Shown: positions 7,991-16,841 of the stretch, piece after piece
Layout of the letters: every line of letters starts with the position of its first letter
Numbering within the stretch: the stretch's first letter is position 1
The notes under the pieces: generated by a model
The model's database searches: none
The model's input: the letters and a program-made list of their open reading frames with translations, nothing else
What the model was told of the DNA's origin: nothing
Made by a program: the position numbers and the translations under genes
From: Herbaspirillum sp. RTI4
GTDB taxonomy: Bacteria; Pseudomonadota; Gammaproteobacteria; Burkholderiales; Burkholderiaceae_D
Direction of reading: 5' to 3'
Assembly: GCF_034313965.1 (NCBI RefSeq)
Contig: NZ_JAVIWQ010000002.1
Span: 2,356,001-2,420,000, forward strand
DNA length: 64,000 bases

Positions 7991-9556
7991 ATGGACGTTG
8001 CCCTGAAGGCCGGCTCTGACACGGCTGCACTGCTGACCTTGTCGGACATCGGTAAAACCTACGCCCAGCCAGTGCTGCACGCCATCACACTGCAACTGCG
8101 TGGTGGCCAGGTGCTGGCACTGACAGGTGAAAACGGCGCCGGCAAAAGCACGGTGTCGAAAATTATCTGCGGGCTGGAGTCCGCCACTGTCGGCGGCATG
8201 CTGCTTGATGGTCAGGCTTACCTGCCTTCATCCCGCGCCGATGCAGAAGCGCAGGGCATACGAATCGTGCTGCAGGAACTGAATCTGATTCCGACCTTAT
8301 CGGTCGCAGAAAACCTCTATCTGCGACAGTTGCCCGGCCGCTTAGGCTGGATCAACCGGCGTCAGCTCGAAAAGGATGCGCGGGTGCAGATGGCTCGCGT
8401 CGGATTGACCGATATCGATCCGTGGACGCTGGTCGGCGAGCTGGGTATTGGTCATCAGCAGATGATAGAAATCGCCCGCAACCTCATCGGCGACTGCCGC
8501 CTGCTGATCCTCGATGAACCGACCGCGATGCTGACGCATCGTGAAGTCGAATTGCTGTTCCTCCAGATCGCCCGCCTCAAATCTGAAGGGGTGGCGCTGG
8601 TCTACATTTCGCATCGGCTTGAAGAACTCAAGCGGGTAGCCGATCGCATCGTCGTACTCCGCGACGGCAAGCTGGTCTGCGACGATTCCATCGCCGGCTA
8701 TAGCAGCGCTGATCTGGTTAAGCTGATGGTCGGCCGGGCCGCCGATGCGGACATCGATCTTGGTGGTCGCATCCCTGGCGCGCCGGTGTTGCAGGTGCGC
8801 GGTCTGGGCCGACAGGGAGTCGTCGCTCCTACCTCGTTTGATCTCCACAGCGGCGAGATCGTTGGCATCGCCGGTCTGATCGGTTCGGGTCGGACCGAAT
8901 TACTGCGCCTGATTTTCGGTGCTGACCGCGCGGATCAGGGCGAGGTCTTCGTCGGTGACGCGACTGTTGCGGCGCGCATCCGCTCGCCGAAGGACGCGGT
9001 TGCGGCAGGGATTGCGATGGTGAGCGAAGACCGTAAGGGGCAGGGCTTGCTGTTACCGCAATCGATCGCTCTCAACATGACGCTAGCCAGCCTGCCGACG
9101 GTCAGCCGCGCTGGTTGGCTCAATGCCGATGCCGAGTCGACTGTCGCAGCTGACTACCTGCAGCGGCTCGGCATCAAGGCGCGCGATGTTGCCCAGTCAG
9201 TGGCTGAATTATCCGGAGGGAACCAGCAGAAGGTCGTGATGGCACGCTGGTTTTATCGTAACTGCCCGGTCATGCTATTCGACGAGCCTACCCGCGGTAT
9301 TGATATTGGTGCCAAATTCGATATCTATCAGTTGCTGATCGGACTGGCACGCGAGGGCAAAGGACTGGCGATTGTCTCCAGCGATTTGCGCGAACTGATG
9401 CTGGTGTGCGACCGCATCCTCGTCATGAGCGCTGGCCGGGTTGTTGAAACATTCGAGCGCGCAAGCTGGAGTCAGGCAGCGTTGCTGGCAGCGGCCTTCA
9501 GCGCTTACCTGACGCCTTCTGTCTCTGAAACAGACGCTCTCGCCGCAGTGAGCTGA
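7991..9556 (+). CDS. rbsA: Sugar ABC transporter ATP-binding protein with two nucleotide-binding domains
   Basis: This 521-aa protein is a tandem ATPase. The first domain has Walker A GENGAGKST (about residue 50) and DEPTAML. The second has the degenerate Walker A GLIGSGRTE typical of RbsA/MglA-type proteins, signature LSGGNQQKV and DEPTRGIDIG. It energises the RbsC dimer at the inner membrane. It is the second gene of the ribose-type operon, 43 bp after the binding-protein gene. Confidence 0.94.
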   Translation: MDVALKAGSDTAALLTLSDIGKTYAQPVLHAITLQLRGGQVLALTGENGAGKSTVSKIICGLESATVGGMLLDGQAYLPSSRADAEAQGIRIVLQELNLIPTLSVAENLYLRQLPGRLGWINRRQLEKDARVQMARVGLTDIDPWTLVGELGIGHQQMIEIARNLIGDCRLLILDEPTAMLTHREVELLFLQIARLKSEGVALVYISHRLEELKRVADRIVVLRDGKLVCDDSIAGYSSADLVKLMVGRAADADIDLGGRIPGAPVLQVRGLGRQGVVAPTSFDLHSGEIVGIAGLIGSGRTELLRLIFGADRADQGEVFVGDATVAARIRSPKDAVAAGIAMVSEDRKGQGLLLPQSIALNMTLASLPTVSRAGWLNADAESTVAADYLQRLGIKARDVAQSVAELSGGNQQKVVMARWFYRNCPVMLFDEPTRGIDIGAKFDIYQLLIGLAREGKGLAIVSSDLRELMLVCDRILVMSAGRVVETFERASWSQAALLAAAFSAYLTPSVSETDALAAVS

Positions 9557-9592
9557 TCCCCCCCTATACCCGTCCCGGAACCCGGAGATTTC

Positions 9593-10552
9593 ATGTTGCT
9601 CACTTCCCTGTCACGCTACCTCGCTGGTCTGAAAAACTATGCCGGACTGCTCGGTACTTTAGTCGGATTGTGCGTTTTATTTTCCTTTGCCAGCGAACAT
9701 TTTTTTTCGCTACAGACGCTCGCCACGTTGGCCAATGACGTACCGACCTTGCTCGTCATGGCCGTCGGCATGACCTTCGTTCTGATCATCGGCGGTATCG
9801 ATTTGTCGGTCGGATCAGTGATGGCGCTGGCCGCGTCGATTATGTCGCTAGCGATGGTGCACTGGGGCTGGCCCTTGTATGCCGCCAGCCTGTTGGGCAT
9901 GCTGGCGGCGGCTGCGCTCGGCTCACTCACTGGTTTAGTTTCAGTAGGGTGGCGGGTGCCGTCGTTCATCGTCTCGCTTGGCGTGCTGGAGATTGCACGC
10001 GGTCTGGCATATCAGGTCACGGATTCACGTACCGAATACATCGGCGGCATCGTCGCGGGGATCAGTGCCCCGGTCTTCATGGGCATGTCGCCGGCGTTTA
10101 TGGCCGCGATTCTGATCGTCATCGCCGGACAGTTGGTACTCACCAGGACGGTACTCGGCCGCATGTGGATAGGCATCGGGACCAACGAAGAGGCGGTACG
10201 CCTGTCCGGTATCGATCCGCGTCCATCCAAGATACTGGTGTTCGCATTGATGGGGCTGCTGGCGGGCATCGGCGCGTTGTTTCAGGTTTCCCGACTGGAA
10301 GCGGCCGATCCGAACGGCGGCGTCGGGCTTGAATTGCAGGTGATTGCCGCCGTCGTCATCGGTGGCACCAGTCTGATGGGCGGACGCGGGTCGGTCATCA
10401 GCACCTTCATCGGTGTGATGATTATTGTCGTCCTGGAAGCCGGGCTGGCGCAGATCGGCGTGAGCGAGCCGCTCAAGCGCATCGTCACCGGTCTGGTGAT
10501 TGTCACGGCCGTGGTGCTGGACACTTATCGCCGGCGCGGCAAGCGGGTCTGA
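9593..10552 (+). CDS. rbsC: Ribose-type ABC transporter permease
   Basis: A 319-aa, highly hydrophobic inner-membrane protein of the BPD_transp_2 family. It carries the conserved GGIDLSVGSVMALA motif and IGGTSLMGGRGS near the end. CGGAG lies just upstream of the ATG. It forms the homodimeric channel with RbsA and RbsB. Its stop lies 1 base before the start of the regulator gene. Confidence 0.94.
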   Translation: MLLTSLSRYLAGLKNYAGLLGTLVGLCVLFSFASEHFFSLQTLATLANDVPTLLVMAVGMTFVLIIGGIDLSVGSVMALAASIMSLAMVHWGWPLYAASLLGMLAAAALGSLTGLVSVGWRVPSFIVSLGVLEIARGLAYQVTDSRTEYIGGIVAGISAPVFMGMSPAFMAAILIVIAGQLVLTRTVLGRMWIGIGTNEEAVRLSGIDPRPSKILVFALMGLLAGIGALFQVSRLEAADPNGGVGLELQVIAAVVIGGTSLMGGRGSVISTFIGVMIIVVLEAGLAQIGVSEPLKRIVTGLVIVTAVVLDTYRRRGKRV

Positions 10553-10553
10553 C

Positions 10554-11576
10554 ATGGCGACTATCAAACAAGTCGCCCGGCTTGCCGGCGTATCGTTCAC
10601 GACGGTGTCGCACGTCATCAACGATACCCGCCCGGTCAGTGCTGCTGCGCGTGCGCGCGTGCTGGCGGCCGTCGAGCAACTGCACTACGTACCGAGTGCG
10701 CTGGCGCGTTCGCTCAAGAGCCAGCACACCGGCACTATCGGCCTGATTATTCCGAACAATACCAATCCCTATTTTTCCGAGGTCGCGCTCGGTATTGAAG
10801 ATTATTGCTACCGCGCCGGTTACAGCGTCATCCTATGTAATTTCGGTGATGACCCGGCACGCCAGCGCAACTATCTCAATGTCTTGCTGGGCAAGCGTTG
10901 CGACGGCCTGATCATGGCGGCCTTGGGGCAGGCCGATGGCGAGCTGTTGCACACTAAAAAAATTCCTGTGGTGCTGCTCGACCGCGCACCGCGCGGGCAT
11001 GCCTTCGATGCCGTCGATGTCGATCATGTCGCCGGCGGCATGCTGGCCGCGCAACATTTGCTGGAGCTGGGTCGCCACCGTATCGCCTGTATCGGCGGGC
11101 CGGAAGACATTCTCCTTTCGCGCCAGCGCATTGAGGGTGTGCATATTGCGCTGGAACAGGCTGGGCTGCACCTGGCATCGGCGCTCTGTCGCAATGCCGA
11201 TTTCACCAGCATGGGTGGCTACCAGCAAGCGAGCTCCTTGTTGTGCTTGCCGCCTCTGCAGCGTCCCGATGCGATTTTTTGCTGCAATGATCTGATGGCC
11301 ATCGGCGTGCTGCGCGCCGCAGCCGAGGCCGGAATCGCGGTGCCGCAGGCTCTGGCCGTGGTCGGGTTCGATGATATCGATCTTGCCCAGTTCGTCCATC
11401 CAGCGCTGACGAGTGTTTCCCAAAATGCCCGCGCACTGGGCCGCATGACCGCGCAATGTCTGCTGGCCCGGATCGCCGATCCCGATCTGCCGTTACAGCA
11501 GCACAGGATCATGCCGCAATTGCATGTGCGGGCATCGAGCCTTGAGTCGGGCATGGAATCAACGCTGCCATCGTGA
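10554..11576 (+). CDS. rbsR: LacI-family regulator, probable repressor of the ribose operon
   Basis: The 340-aa product starts at the ATG at 10554 with the LacI helix-turn-helix (MATIKQVARLAGVSFTTVSH) followed by the hinge helix region and a periplasmic-binding-like effector domain (GLIIPNNTNPYFSEVALGIE, IFCCNDLMAIGVL, VVGFDDIDLAQFVHPALTSV). An upstream in-frame start at 10500 lies inside rbsC and is rejected. Its probable target is the palindrome at 6922-6947. Being in the operon it would control its own expression. Confidence 0.92.
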   Translation: MATIKQVARLAGVSFTTVSHVINDTRPVSAAARARVLAAVEQLHYVPSALARSLKSQHTGTIGLIIPNNTNPYFSEVALGIEDYCYRAGYSVILCNFGDDPARQRNYLNVLLGKRCDGLIMAALGQADGELLHTKKIPVVLLDRAPRGHAFDAVDVDHVAGGMLAAQHLLELGRHRIACIGGPEDILLSRQRIEGVHIALEQAGLHLASALCRNADFTSMGGYQQASSLLCLPPLQRPDAIFCCNDLMAIGVLRAAAEAGIAVPQALAVVGFDDIDLAQFVHPALTSVSQNARALGRMTAQCLLARIADPDLPLQQHRIMPQLHVRASSLESGMESTLPS

Positions 11577-11607
11577 ACCTCTTTTTTGCAGTGAACGGAA
11601 ACCCCTC

Positions 11608-12546
11608 ATGATCGTCGTCATTGGCAGCATCAATATGGACCTGGTATTGCGCGTGCCGCGCATGCCGGGCGCAGGTGAAACCCTGACTGGCAGCGCATTC
11701 CGCACCATCCCCGGCGGCAAGGGGGCGAATCAGGCGGTTGCTTGTGCCCGGCTGTCTGCCGGCAGTTTTCCGGCGGTGAAAGTGGCGCTGGTTGGCTGTC
11801 TTGGCGACGATGCGTTTGGCGATATCCTGCGTGCCGCGCTGGTCGCCGAAAACATCGATGTCAGTCAGATCAGCACGATGCCCGGCGTAGCGTCCGGGAT
11901 TGCCTCCATTCTGGTTGATGCAGACGGACAGAACAGCATCGTCATCGCCGGTGGTGCCAACGACCTGTTGGCACCGTCGCATATCGATGCGGCGCGCGAC
12001 CTGATCGCGCAGGCCCGCATCGTCGTGCTGCAACTGGAAAGCCCGCTGGCAACTGTCGAGTACGCGATCAATGTCGCGCATGCGCTCGGAAAAATCGTGG
12101 TGTTGAATCCTGCACCGGCAGCACACTTGCCTGCCGCGCTGCTGGCCAGCGTCGATTATCTGATCCCGAATGAAATTGAAGCGGCGATGCTGGCGGGTAC
12201 TGCCTTGGGTGACGTCGTAGCGGCAAGTGCCGCTTTGCGCGCGCAAGCTTGTCGCAACGTGCTCGTTACACGTGGTGCGAAAGGGGTCCATGCTTCATTG
12301 GCCGATGGCATGCACTCGTTCGCAGCGCACTCGGTTATCGCCGTGGATACCACTGCGGCCGGCGATACTTTCATCGGCGGATTTGTCGCCGCACTGGCGG
12401 CCAGCGAATCGGTGGAGGAGGGGATTGTCCTGGGCCAACGCGCTGCGGCATGGAGCGTTACTCGGCACGGTGCGCAAACCTCGATTCCGTATCGCCATGA
12501 ATTACCTGATGCCAACGCTGATTTCAGCAGACTATCCACTCACTGA
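11608..12546 (+). CDS. rbsK: Ribokinase (PfkB family)
   Basis: The 312-aa protein phosphorylates ribose at O5. It has the N-terminal substrate motif GSINMDLVLRVPRMPGAGET, GGKGANQAVA, and the C-terminal DTTAAGDTFIGGF motif whose Asp is the catalytic base. The start is the ATG at 11608, giving the standard MIVVIGSINMD beginning; the in-frame start at 11524 overlaps the regulator gene. Cytoplasmic. Coupled with the pyranase gene that follows 4 bp after its stop. Confidence 0.93.
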   Translation: MIVVIGSINMDLVLRVPRMPGAGETLTGSAFRTIPGGKGANQAVACARLSAGSFPAVKVALVGCLGDDAFGDILRAALVAENIDVSQISTMPGVASGIASILVDADGQNSIVIAGGANDLLAPSHIDAARDLIAQARIVVLQLESPLATVEYAINVAHALGKIVVLNPAPAAHLPAALLASVDYLIPNEIEAAMLAGTALGDVVAASAALRAQACRNVLVTRGAKGVHASLADGMHSFAAHSVIAVDTTAAGDTFIGGFVAALAASESVEEGIVLGQRAAAWSVTRHGAQTSIPYRHELPDANADFSRLSTH

Positions 12547-12550
12547 TCGC

Positions 12551-12943
12551 ATGAAAAAAACTCACTTACTCAATATCGCCCTGTCGCAACTGATCGCCTC
12601 GCTCGGGCATGGTGACGCCATCGTTATCGGTGACGCCGGCTTGCCGGTACCACCCGGCGTGCCGCTGATCGACCTTGCGCTGACACGCGGCATTCCGGGC
12701 CTGATGGAAACCCTGGAAACGATATTGACGGAAATGCAGGTCGAGCAGCATGTGCTTGCTAGCGAGCTTGCGCTACAAAATCCGCTGATGGCGCACGCCA
12801 TTGCTGAACTGAAATTGCCCGGCAGCATGACTATGACCCACGCAGAATTCAAGCGGTGTAGCTGCTCCGCACGCGCGATAGTGCGCACTGGTGAATGCAC
12901 CCCTTACGCCAATATCATTTTGATTGCCGGCGTCGTTTTTTGA
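12551..12943 (+). CDS. rbsD: D-ribose pyranase
   Basis: The 130-aa product matches RbsD throughout: LIASLGHGDAIVIGDAGLP with the catalytic His (about residue 20), QVEQHVLASE, and the C-terminal RTGECTPYANIILIAGVVF. It interconverts the pyranose and furanose forms of ribose before phosphorylation. The start at 12551 lies 4 bp after the ribokinase stop. It ends the operon; no clear hairpin terminator follows. Confidence 0.93.
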   Translation: MKKTHLLNIALSQLIASLGHGDAIVIGDAGLPVPPGVPLIDLALTRGIPGLMETLETILTEMQVEQHVLASELALQNPLMAHAIAELKLPGSMTMTHAEFKRCSCSARAIVRTGECTPYANIILIAGVVF

Positions 12944-13257
12944 TGTGCGGCAGGACTCTCATTGAGCATGGCGATCAGGGCGCAGGGTGAGATCGTATCC
13001 GGCTCAGGGTAATCCGCGCAACGTCAGCGCCAGAATTTTCTAGGGCTTGGCTTCTTTCCCCCATTATGGCTGCTCAGGTAACTGGCGTTACTGACGCATA
13101 TGCTCCGATACAGCGAGTTCTACAGAGGTGGCCTCAGCAATTCGGACAGTTGTTTAAGTGGACTTTGCTTACTCATCAAACACCTCCCTTAGCGAGTATT
13201 TTCGCCTAAATTGGTGTCCGAGTTTATTAGACCACTACAGGTGCGCAAACGAATCAT
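12944..13257. other. Gap between ribose operon and accessory island
   Basis: About 310 bp without a convincing gene. Two short sequences related to each other in inverted orientation, ATTCGGACAGTTG near 13140 and TTGGTGTCCGAGTTT near 13211, could be worn mobile-element ends. On the minus strand GGGAGGTG precedes an ATG near 13172 that opens an 18-codon frame (MSKQSPLKQLSELLRPPL); this could be a transposase start remnant but is too short to assign. Confidence 0.35.
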
Positions 13258-13827
13258 TCAGGGGCGCAGGCATGAGTGCGCCTGCAGCATGGGCGAAGGC
13301 CCAGAAACAAGGCCCAAGGGGCCGAAAGTGCGGGAAATGTGCGAAGAATTTAACGTTGATTTCACTAAATGAATATTCAGGTAGTCGATGAACACTTTGT
13401 CGCCCTCGGCCCGCACGGTTGCTGGCAAGCCGTTTTGCTCAAGATCGTGTTTGAGACGCGGCACGATCTCGGCGCCGACCCAGTCCGACAGGCGCGCACG
13501 AATCTCCTTGCTCCACGTTTTCTCCTGACTCTTGCTGGCTGGCAGCGGCGCATTCGCTTCACCCACCAGATCGGCGGCGATGGCACGGATGTTGTAAGTC
13601 AGGTCCACGTCTTCGGAGAAGCGCCGGATGACACCATAGGCCTTCGACAAGGACGTGCCACCCTTGAATGCCAAGTGGTCAGCGTAAGGGCCGGCAAAGA
13701 GGTGCCGCAGCGACCAGACTACCCAGATGTCTTTTTCCAGCAGATGGGGCAGTAGGCCCGATGTGTTCGCTGCGAGGTCAAGCGCCTCCATGCGTTCGGC
13801 GGTGGAGAGCTGGAAGAATTCAGTCAT
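13258..13827 (-). pseudogene. AbiEii-type nucleotidyltransferase toxin, 3'-truncated
   Basis: On the minus strand the first about 150 residues match the type IV toxin AbiEii: LLEKDIWVVWSLRHLF, then the nucleotidyltransferase core FKGGTSLSKAYGVIRRFSED with the DVD acidic pair. AbiEii proteins are usually around 300 residues; this frame ends at 189. From about 13372 the residues no longer look like the family, suggesting that the C-terminal helical domain was removed by a deletion or insertion and replaced by run-on sequence. Its start overlaps the antitoxin stop by 8 bases. Probably inactive, although the catalytic GS/DxD core remains. Confidence 0.75.
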
Positions 13828-14254
13828 AGGCCACCAGGGCGCTGATCTCTTGGGCCATCCACGTCGGCAGGCGTGACCGCGCCGACACGACTTCTTTCAG
13901 CTCGGACGGTGGCAGTTTGGCGCGCAGCTTCTGGATCGCTTCCCCGGCTTTTTCCGGGCCTAGCCAAGCCCGTGCCCGCACCACCTCGCCCGCCGCCCGC
14001 CCAGGAAAAATCAGTTGCCAAATTGGCGCGTGTCGGAACTCGACCATCTGCGCACGGGTGCCGAAGCGGCTTTCGACGGGCAGGACATAGATGCCGCGAC
14101 CGGCGCGCAATAGGGCGCCGCGCTGCACCAGGCGGGACAATACTTGATCCACGGCGGCGCGACTGCCCAGCTGCAATAGTTCTTTGGCGACCAAAGGCGT
14201 ACCTTCCGGCGCTCCGGTGGCGTGTTCCGAGACTTGTTTGGCGAGGGTCTGCAT
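13820..14254 (-). CDS. AbiEi-type antitoxin (DUF6088 family)
   Basis: The 144-aa product has an N-terminal winged helix including LLQLGSRAAVDQVLSRLVQR followed by GRGIYVLP, typical of AbiEi/DUF6088 antitoxins, and a longer C-terminal region. I chose the ATG at 14254 because AGGAG lies 8 nt upstream; a longer frame from 14299 exists but has no such signal. AbiEi represses its own operon by binding DNA and opposes the AbiEii toxin without binding it. The partner toxin downstream is truncated here. Confidence 0.8.
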   Translation of the reverse strand: MQTLAKQVSEHATGAPEGTPLVAKELLQLGSRAAVDQVLSRLVQRGALLRAGRGIYVLPVESRFGTRAQMVEFRHAPIWQLIFPGRAAGEVVRARAWLGPEKAGEAIQKLRAKLPPSELKEVVSARSRLPTWMAQEISALVAYD

Positions 14255-14299
14255 GGCGATATCTCCTGACTCGAAGAAATATGAGGCTATTTCTGACAC

Positions 14300-14560
14300 T
14301 TTTCAAGTCATAAAGCATGGGAGAGCAAAGTCGGTCAAAAGTCGGCTCGGACGCAAACAGGAATCTACGTCTACGCAAGGCGGCATCCGCAAAGCCGAGT
14401 GCGTGTGTGCTGCAACGTATTCGGAAGCTGGTTTGCCCACTTAGCTAGACATTGATGTGATTTATGCCTATTATTTTAATCAAATAGGAATTATTGACCT
14501 TGCGGTATTACCATAACTTGCCTAGTATGATGGTCGTTAAGTGTATATAAGCCCAAAATC
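14300..14560. promoter_or_regulatory. Divergent intergenic region with candidate HipB operator
   Basis: This 261-bp AT-richer region separates the AbiE genes (minus) from hipBA (plus). It holds an inverted repeat CCTATT-N10-AATAGG at about 14467-14488, spaced like operators of HipB-type repressors, and a nearby TTGACC (14494-14499) that could be a -35 box. A matching -10 at correct spacing is not clear. Confidence 0.4.
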
Positions 14561-14893
14561 ATGAGCAATTTCTCCATTCCGTTGCATGTTTCCGAGCGTG
14601 TCGCCCAGCTAGGCCAGCGCATCCGCGTCGCGCGGATTCGTCGCGGCTGGTCAGTGGTGGACCTTGCCAGTAAAGCAGGGATCAACCGCAATACGCTCAC
14701 GGCACTGGAACTCGGCAAGCCCGGCACAGCCATCGGCGTCTGTTTCACCGTGCTGTGGGCGCTCGGCCTGGAAAAATCTCTGGACGCCATGGCCGACCCC
14801 GACAGCGATGTTCACGGCAAGGCGCTCGAAGCCTCCCGCCGCCCCACCCGCGTCGGCAAACCACGCAAGAGCGGCAACGACTATGACTTCTGA
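14561..14893 (+). CDS. hipB: HipB-like antitoxin, XRE-family DNA-binding protein
   Basis: The 110-aa protein has a Cro/CI helix-turn-helix at about residues 18-75 (LGQRIRVARIRRGWSVVDLA, KAGINRNTLTALELGKPG) and a basic, disordered tail. It is followed by a HipA kinase whose start overlaps its end by 11 bases, the classical hipBA arrangement. It should neutralise HipA and repress the operon. Confidence 0.88.
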   Translation: MSNFSIPLHVSERVAQLGQRIRVARIRRGWSVVDLASKAGINRNTLTALELGKPGTAIGVCFTVLWALGLEKSLDAMADPDSDVHGKALEASRRPTRVGKPRKSGNDYDF

Positions 14894-16145
14894 GCGCGAA
14901 GCCTACGTCTACGTCCAGCTCCCCGGCACTCTGAACACCGTACCGGCGGCGCTGCTGAAAGTGCAGACTTTGCCCGACGGCACGCAGATCGGGCGCTTTC
15001 GCTATGGCGATCGTTATCTCCAGCGTGCCGCAGCGGTTGCACTCGACCCGTACCGCCTGCCGCTGGATAAAACCGTCCATGAGTTCACCCAACTCAAGGG
15101 TATTCCCGGTGCGCTGCGCGATGCGAGCCCAGACGCTTGGGGGCGGCGGGTCATCGAGCACAAGCTCGAACGCGCTGCCGGCGATCTACATGAAATCGAC
15201 TATCTGCTGCATGGCCCGCAGGATGGCGCTGGCTATCTGAGCTTCGGCCTCAAGGCTGAACCACCCGCCCCCAAGCGGCAGTACAACCGCACCCATCAGC
15301 TCGCCGAACTGGTTGCTGCTGCGCAGGCTATCGAGGAAGGCAGGCCGGTGCCCGTGCATCTGCTGGAACGGCTCGATCCCGGCACCAGCATGGGTGGTGC
15401 CCGACCCAAAGCCACCATTGAGGACGCGCAGTGTCTGTGGCTGGGCAAGTTTCCAGCCAAAGATGATCGATGCAACTTGCAGCGCATCGAGTACGCCACG
15501 CTCGACCTCGCACGCCGCTGCGGCCTGAACGTCGCGCAGGCACGCCTGCAGGCGGTCGGCGACAGCGATGTGTTGATGCTGCAGCGCTTCGATCGTGAAC
15601 ACACGGACAAGGGCTATCTGCGCTTTGGACTGGTCAGTGGACTCACGGTGCTCGACTGCGACGATAGCTATCTGAACCGTGAACGCTGGTCTTATCCGCT
15701 GCTGGCCGACAACCTGCGTCGCTGGTCCGACAAGCCCGAAGCCGATTGCGCTGAACTGTTCCGGCGCATGGTCTTCAACGCCGCCGTGACCAACAACGAT
15801 GATCACCCGCGCAACCACGCGTTGCTGCGTCGGCCAAAGGGATGGCGCCTATCGCCCGCTTACGACTTGGTGCCAGCACCTGTGGTGAGCCTTGAGCGAC
15901 GCGATTTGGCACTGACCGTGGGCAACTACGGCCGCACGGCCAGTATCTACAATTTGCTATCGCAGTCAGGTCGCTTCGGGTTGTCAGCCGAAGAGGCTCG
16001 CAGGGAAATCGACCAGATCGTGGCAGTCGCGCGCCAGTGGCGCGAGAGTTTTTTCGCTTGTGGCGTGTCTGCCCAAGACGTGGACTACATCGCTACGGCC
16101 ATCTTGCCTGAATGCTTCTTCTTTGAAGCAACGCCCGATCGTTGA
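14883..16145 (+). CDS. hipA: HipA-family serine/threonine kinase toxin
   Basis: The 420-aa product has the HipA N-terminal subdomain, the Gly-rich loop SMGGARPKA (about residue 170), a nucleotide motif DVLMLQRFDRE, the catalytic loop NNDDHPRNHALL (about 303) and the DFG-equivalent LSPAYDLVP. All key kinase positions look intact and the length is normal (E. coli HipA is 440). HipA toxins phosphorylate aminoacyl-tRNA synthetases or other targets and stop growth. The ATG at 14883 overlaps hipB; the much longer upstream frame is a shadow. Confidence 0.9.
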   Translation: MTSEREAYVYVQLPGTLNTVPAALLKVQTLPDGTQIGRFRYGDRYLQRAAAVALDPYRLPLDKTVHEFTQLKGIPGALRDASPDAWGRRVIEHKLERAAGDLHEIDYLLHGPQDGAGYLSFGLKAEPPAPKRQYNRTHQLAELVAAAQAIEEGRPVPVHLLERLDPGTSMGGARPKATIEDAQCLWLGKFPAKDDRCNLQRIEYATLDLARRCGLNVAQARLQAVGDSDVLMLQRFDREHTDKGYLRFGLVSGLTVLDCDDSYLNRERWSYPLLADNLRRWSDKPEADCAELFRRMVFNAAVTNNDDHPRNHALLRRPKGWRLSPAYDLVPAPVVSLERRDLALTVGNYGRTASIYNLLSQSGRFGLSAEEARREIDQIVAVARQWRESFFACGVSAQDVDYIATAILPECFFFEATPDR

Positions 16146-16841
16146 AGCGCCGGTATGAGCGCCAAGTTCTCCGCAAATGACACTGAGCGGCAAGTTCGTG
16201 TCCTTGTGGGAGACGAATTGAGCGTACAAGGAACAATGAAAATTCGTTGGCGAAATTCGCTATAAGCAGCACCAAAGTAGGGAGTTGTTCGCGTTTGACT
16301 TCCTTTTAACCCAGGATGCCGGAAATTATTGAACAACCGGCTTGCTCGGCAAACGATTGCCCGCTCTTGGATTTTAAAGATTGGAACACGCTCGCTATAT
16401 AACGGTTGGTAACGAGAAGTCGTTGCTTTGTACTTGTTCCTTGAAGGAAAAACGTAGGATGCAATGGCTTCGGCGGGCTCCCAGCTCTCGTCGATAGTTG
16501 ACGATTGATGTGGAAAAGTAGTCGCCGCGCAAACCGAGTGCATCTCCCGCGCCAGTCAAAGCGCTTGTTTTTTGACGGTAAATATGACGGTACAGTTAGA
16601 TGGTGCACACAAACAAAGCCAGTATCCATGCGGGTTTGCAGGCCTTGGAAACAATTGAGTGGGAGTAATATCGAATCTGGCATCGGCTGGCAACCGATGG
16701 CACTAGAACACATGGAGGCCCGCGATGATGCGGGTTTTTTTTCGTCTGATGTGAGCGATAAAACCGCCAATATCACCCCTCGTCTCCCGACTCAAGCATT
16801 GAGCCTGTTACTCAAGCACGAGAATCAAATCAGCCTGAGAT
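16146..16841. other. Gene-free stretch at the end of the accessory island
   Basis: About 700 bp with lower coding character. I see no protein family on either strand; open frames present are short and unlike known families. The only clear element is the hairpin with a T-tract at 16719-16742. It may be the junction of a former insertion. Confidence 0.4.
16719..16742 (+). terminator. Rho-independent terminator
   Basis: CCCGC and GCGGG form a 5-bp stem around GATGAT and are followed by eight T residues. No recognised gene ends immediately before it; the transcript it stops may be a short untranslated RNA or a decayed gene. Confidence 0.65.

Noticed and set aside
12227..12550. Long N-terminal extension of ribose pyranase
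   Set aside because: This part overlaps ribokinase in another frame; the family protein begins exactly at 12551.
13140..13225. Possible IS3-type insertion end
   Set aside because: Only short, imperfect repeats and an 18-codon frame; not enough to call an element.
14664..14882. N-terminal extension of HipA
   Set aside because: It runs through hipB in another frame and has no homology; the ATG at 14883 gives the usual HipA start.
16593..16718. tRNA-like or small RNA sequence before the terminator
   Set aside because: A TCGAATC stretch suggested a T-loop, but no acceptor stem or anticodon arm can be folded.
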